Under the pieces are notes generated by a model. That model saw nothing but the letters and a program-made list of their open reading frames with translations, searched no databases and was not told the DNA's origin. Below are positions 60,901 to 64,000 of a stretch of DNA of 64,000 nucleotides, piece after piece (the stretch's first letter is position 1; every line of letters starts with the position of its first letter). Source of the DNA: Lateolabrax maculatus. Taxonomy: Eukaryota; Chordata; Actinopteri; Acropomatiformes; Lateolabracidae. A program made the position numbers and the translations under genes. The stretch is from assembly GCA_031216445.1 (NCBI GenBank), contig CM062215.1, positions 11,038,501 to 11,102,500 of the forward strand, in the 5' to 3' direction.

Positions 60901-61379
60901 GTCCACGGCGCCGATCCGCCGCCAGTCCACGCTCTCCCGGCGCGGGCGGAACTTGAAAGGGAGCACGGCGGAGGCTCCGCTGGACGGCGTCATGCCGGGG
61001 GCGGGCGCAGAGTGGCCGTTCGCAGAGGGCTGGCTGAGCGGCGAATTCAGGAGGGAGGGGATCCCTGCTGATGAGTGGGTCCCCTGGGCGTCACTGGCGT
61101 AGGGGTAGTAGACTCCGTCGTGAAATGGCTGAAAACAAAAGAGCAAAGAGACGTGAAATCCCCATTTGAAAGCCGGCACGGGGTGCAAACCTGATCCGCA
61201 CTGGCACCAAATGCCCTACATACACCACACAGCCGGGGGAAGAAAGTGGAAGGGAGAAAAAGGCAGCAGGCAGCATCTGCTTTGAGGTAAAAGAGCAGAT
61301 CACAGATTCCACCACTGCAGATCCCGTCTCCGTCTACCTACAACGCCGCCGCCGCCGTCCCCGCAGCTCTCCTTACCAT
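51977..61379 (-). CDS. dzip1: DZIP1 basal-body zinc finger protein (iguana)
   Basis: Coiled-coil C2H2 protein of the ciliary basal body, needed for ciliogenesis and Hedgehog signalling (zebrafish iguana). Coding exons on the minus strand: 61377-61379, 60529-61128, 58348-58432, 58000-58115, 57537-57695, 57269-57406, 57127-57189, 56894-57022, 56312-56360, 56170-56220, 55875-55934, 55302-55477, 54960-55164, 54486-54660, 53727-54103, 52505-52626, 52194-52353 and 51977-52086. These give 925 residues, against 867 in human. All junctions keep frame. The N-terminal DZIP1 domain contains ESVDWRRI. The zinc finger is Cys202, Cys205, His218, His223 (C-x2-C-x12-H-x4-H). A Gln/Glu/Lys-rich coiled coil spans about 232-431. 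A conserved ELSEEEK motif lies near 478-484. An acidic Ser/Glu segment opens exon 15 (from about 670). The ATG is the last codon of exon 1, and exon 2 continues PFHDGVYYP, matching the vertebrate MPF start. The acceptor choices for exons 9-11 are the least certain. Confidence 0.93.
52985..53110. repeat. Dispersed repeat in dzip1 intron 15
   Basis: Third copy of the family at 22860-23345 and 50510-50680 (GGTGAGAGTTAACCAAAATG, then AAACAATGAGCTGAAAC). Confidence 0.45.
56856..56880. repeat. TG-rich microsatellite just past the dzip1 exon 8 donor
   Basis: In dzip1 sense it is a CA-rich tract starting 13 nt after the last base of exon 8 (exon end 56894). Confidence 0.8.
58433..60528. other. dzip1 intron 2
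   Basis: About 2.1 kb intron separating the N-terminal domain exon from the zinc-finger exon. It is AT-rich with no exon-like block, but it contains a palindromic X-box-like motif at 59830-59843. Confidence 0.6.
59830..59843. promoter_or_regulatory. Perfect palindromic X-box-like RFX motif in dzip1 intron 2
   Basis: GTTGCCTTGGCAAC consists of two exact RFX half-sites (GTTGCC and GGCAAC) with a 2-bp spacer. RFX factors drive many ciliary genes, and dzip1 is one by function. Occupancy is inferred, not shown. Confidence 0.45.
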
Positions 61380-61507
61380 CTTCGACTGGCGTTGCCTTCA
61401 CGGTTGGGGGGGGGGGGGGAGAAAAGAAACCCCCGTCGTCCCTCTCCGGTTCCGCCCCCTCGCGGGCGGCGCAGCGCGACAACGGCGAGGGCTGGCGCGT
61501 CCGCCGC

Positions 61508-61521
61508 GTTACCATGGAGAC
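61508..61521. promoter_or_regulatory. X-box-like RFX motif upstream of dzip1
   Basis: GTTACCATGGAGAC lies about 130 bp upstream of the dzip1 ATG. The GTTACC half matches the RFX consensus exactly and the GGAGAC half is imperfect. It sits in a GC-rich stretch (61.3-61.8 kb) that has promoter character. Confidence 0.5.
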
Positions 61522-61578
61522 GGAGACGAGCGTCCCTGGGGAGAGAAATGTTGTGAAAACACGGCGGGGACATCAGCA

Positions 61579-61579
<1 letters not shown>

Positions 61580-61608
<29 letters not shown>
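61580..61608. repeat. (CA)n microsatellite in the dzip1 promoter region
   Basis: Pure CA repeat about 200 bp upstream of the dzip1 ATG. Confidence 0.85.
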
Positions 61609-61610
<2 letters not shown>

Positions 61611-63892
61611 AGAGAGGCCGGGAGGCGAGCTGGGAGACAGCCACGTATCTCGAAGCTTCTTTAAATTTTTCCGTATGTAAAACCCTCCTTCGCCCGAAGC
61701 AGCGTTTTTGTGTGGAAACACACAAAAAGCCGAGCCGACTTACCTGCAAGCGAGCGCGACGGGAAAAAAATGGTCGCCGACGAGCAAAATGCCGCTCACT
61801 TAACCCCCCGGCAACACGTTTCCCAAAACACTCATTTCGTGTCGGGGCATGTTTTTTTTGTTTGTTTCTTTATCCCCCCCCTGCTTGACCTCGCACTGAA
61901 CAATGACACGCATGCTTCAACTTGTCCGGGCAGCGAGTTTCTTCTTTCTCTTTCTCCAGCTCCCTCCCTCCCTCCCAGCAGTCACCGGCTTTAACGTTAT
62001 GTCGGCTCGCGTCTTTTCAAACCGAGCCGACCTAACGGACATGTTGGAGTCGACGCGCCGGGGCTGAACTTTAAGCGACGTAGAGCAGCACTTACACATC
62101 CCCGACGACTGGAGCTGTTAGACGCGGAGTTAGATGGCGCAGGGCTCCATTAGGACGACTCACCGGAGTGTTTGAGTTATTGTTTCATGGCCTTTAGCGA
62201 AGTTTTCTGGCGGCGGGACCCCGGAGGATTTGAGGGTGACGTCGCTGCTGGTCTCCACATTCCTAAAGCCCCGCTGCGTTAATTAACGGCAATTACAACG
62301 CCGCTTCCGGTAACCCCCTTCAAAGTAAAACGTCGACGACTAAGGGAGGGGTAATTTACCGCAATAAGAACAGGCAGCGGGAATATGAAGTTAACTGTAC
62401 AATATAGATACAATCTGTAGATACAAGGGCTCTTGAAATTATACTTTTTACAGCTTAATTCATTACCCTTGTAACCGTTTTCGGACATTCACACATTTTG
62501 CATTAGGCTACTAAATGCATTGTTTTGCATTATTGCATTGCGTAATTTTTTCTCATCTGCCGTATATCATGTGATAATTTGCATACATCAGGATATTTGT
62601 ATCTATAAATTTAGTTTGGAGCGTTTATATACAGTGTTTTTTTCATTTGTTCCCCTTCTGTTGATATATTAGATTTTTTTTCACACTTATGCCATACAAT
62701 GCATCTACTTCTGTTCCTTTTTTTCCCCCTGTGTTTGTTTATTTACTTGCTGCGGAAATGACCAAATTTTGTTAGGGAACGGAAGTTAGGTGTTTTGTAT
62801 AAAACCAAATTACGACTTTGAAAATACCCAAAACGCAAGTTTACCCAGCCGAACGGGAATCACACCTACCGTGCTGAACGTCCATTTCAATCCCGGACGT
62901 CAATGCATGCAGGGGTTTCCGAGGCCAAGCCGCGCCAGACCTGTACTTTGAAGGCGAGTCTCCTCATTTCCGGCGTCACTGTGGGGGGATTGACGCCGCT
63001 CGCAGTGGGACGGGGGGAAGGGAGCAGACTTTGGGGCTTTGCAACGGGGAGTCTGAGAGCAGGGGATGAGGGGAGTCGGGGTTGTACGCGCCCCCCCTAC
63101 AGCTGAAGGACACTGAATAAAAACAGAATTAAAACGCAAACAGAATGGACAGGCTGAAACCACCATCAACACAGCTGCAGGGATGCGAGAGAAGCTTTCA
63201 AAAAGTTGGCGACATGAGCCAGTAGGTGTGCCAGTCCTGTGTGAGGGCTCCCCCGTGTGGTGGAAATGATCCTAGAATCGACTACATATATATATATATT
63301 TTGAATGATCCTTCACGCTTTTGGGCTGCAGAAAGTCCTCTCTCTTTTTGTGCACGGAGAACAAAAGGCTGTGCAATGGTTTTGACCAGACAGAAAGAGA
63401 CGAAGAGCCCCCTGAACATCAGTTAAATAAGAATATAGGGAATCAGCAGTCATTGGTAAAAGAAACTGGGAGCTTATCAATAAGCTTAGGGCCCAGCTGC
63501 ACCGTCTTTGCACCACTAATGATCTGGGATCACTTAGGCGTTTCTCGACTAGACAACAAATTCAAAATCTAAGAGTATTTGGGAGAAAAAAAATGGTTCC
63601 AACAGTATTCTCCCCTGTTATGCAACACTGTGGGGAAATGGACTACATGGATGTTTTATTAATTTAATTCTTCTTCTGTAGGGGCCAAAATTATGTCAGA
63701 TGAAAATAATACATTTGGTGTCTCAATGATACTGTTTCTATCTATGTTTGAATGGCCACTATTGAAGGATCGAAGAAAAACATCAATATAACAGATAGTT
63801 CCAAACTTTTGAATGGTAAACTTTTCTCTAATCTTTACTTTTCTGTGAAATATTGGATCATTTGACCCCTTTGGACTTCAAACTTGTATTGT

Positions 63893-64000
63893 AACAAAAG
63901 TAGTCTACTCATTGTTTTTTTTTTTTTTTTTTGAAATTTTGATCTGAAAAGTAACAAGGCCTATATCTGTCAGAAGAATGTAGTGGAGTAAAAAGTACGA
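63893..64000 (+). repeat. TGGTGGAAGAAGTATTC-family repeat fragment at the window edge
   Basis: Ends in GTAGTGGAGTAAAAAGTAC, the reverse complement of the segment at about 20637-20660. Truncated by the window. Confidence 0.4.

Larger units (their letters stand above)
61380..64000. other. dzip1 upstream region and right flank
   Basis: 61.4-62.3 kb is GC- and CpG-rich, contains the X-box and CA repeat, and probably includes the dzip1 promoter and 5' UTR. 62.3-62.85 kb is AT-rich. 62.88-63.12 kb is a second GC-rich patch that could be a promoter of a gene to the right, but I find no exon. The last 100 bp resemble the repeat of 20535-20995. Confidence 0.45.

Noticed and set aside
60427..61071. 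214-codon plus-strand open frame
   Set aside because: It lies antisense to dzip1 exon 2, whose minus-strand frame is clearly conserved. The GC-rich composition explains the open antisense frame.
62880..63160. GC-rich block as first exon of a right-hand neighbour gene (dnajc3 is next in human)
   Set aside because: I could not find a start codon with a matching protein or a convincing donor, so it is left as unassigned.
1..64000. Search for CRISPR arrays, operons or bacterial-type systems
   Set aside because: The window is vertebrate nuclear DNA. Repeats are microsatellites, transposon debris and gene duplicates, with no spacer-repeat structure.

Overview
The window reads as nuclear DNA of a ray-finned (teleost) fish. 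Genes have many short exons with GT-AG introns. CA/TG microsatellites and dispersed teleost-type repeats are common. The gene order ABCC4 - claudin-10 - DZIP1 matches conserved vertebrate synteny (human 13q32). The expanded claudin-10 array suggests a percomorph-type fish, but the species cannot be named from the sequence.

Layout: (1) 1-17.2 kb, minus strand: the 5' half of abcc4 (MRP4). Fifteen exons encode residues 1-677 (first transmembrane domain, first nucleotide-binding domain, start of the linker). The second half lies beyond the left edge. A GC-rich promoter with three evenly spaced CCAAT boxes sits at about 17.1 kb. (2) 17.2-22 kb: intergenic, mostly dispersed repeats. (3) 22-46.4 kb, plus strand: six claudin-10-family genes in a head-to-tail array. 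The first is a clear cldn10 of the mammalian 10b type. The second has a very long serine-rich tail. The third has an extra intron in exon 1. The last three are near-identical recent duplicates. (4) 46.4-52 kb: a decayed and rearranged partial fourth copy of the young unit, then repeats. (5) 52-61.4 kb, minus strand: complete dzip1, 18 coding exons, 925 residues. (6) 61.4-64 kb: dzip1 promoter region and unassigned sequence.

The genes are neighbours by ancestry and not an operon. ABCC4 exports cyclic nucleotides and organic anions. Claudin-10 proteins form ion-selective paracellular pores, and in teleost gills several cldn10 paralogues are linked to salt secretion. DZIP1 acts at the ciliary basal body in ciliogenesis and Hedgehog signalling.

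The most interesting signal is in the young claudin triplet. Introns, UTRs and transmembrane coding are almost identical between copies, while the two extracellular loops differ, almost entirely by amino-acid-changing substitutions. In ECL2 every one of the 4-5 codon differences per pair is nonsynonymous. This looks like recent tandem amplification plus diversification of the pore-forming loops. A LINE fragment and a solo LTR, each with an intact empty site in a sister unit, date the steps of the amplification. Other notable points are two abcc4 acceptors preceded by long TG tracts (the arrangement known from CFTR exon 9), two RFX X-box candidates at dzip1, and a GC-AG intron in cldn10.
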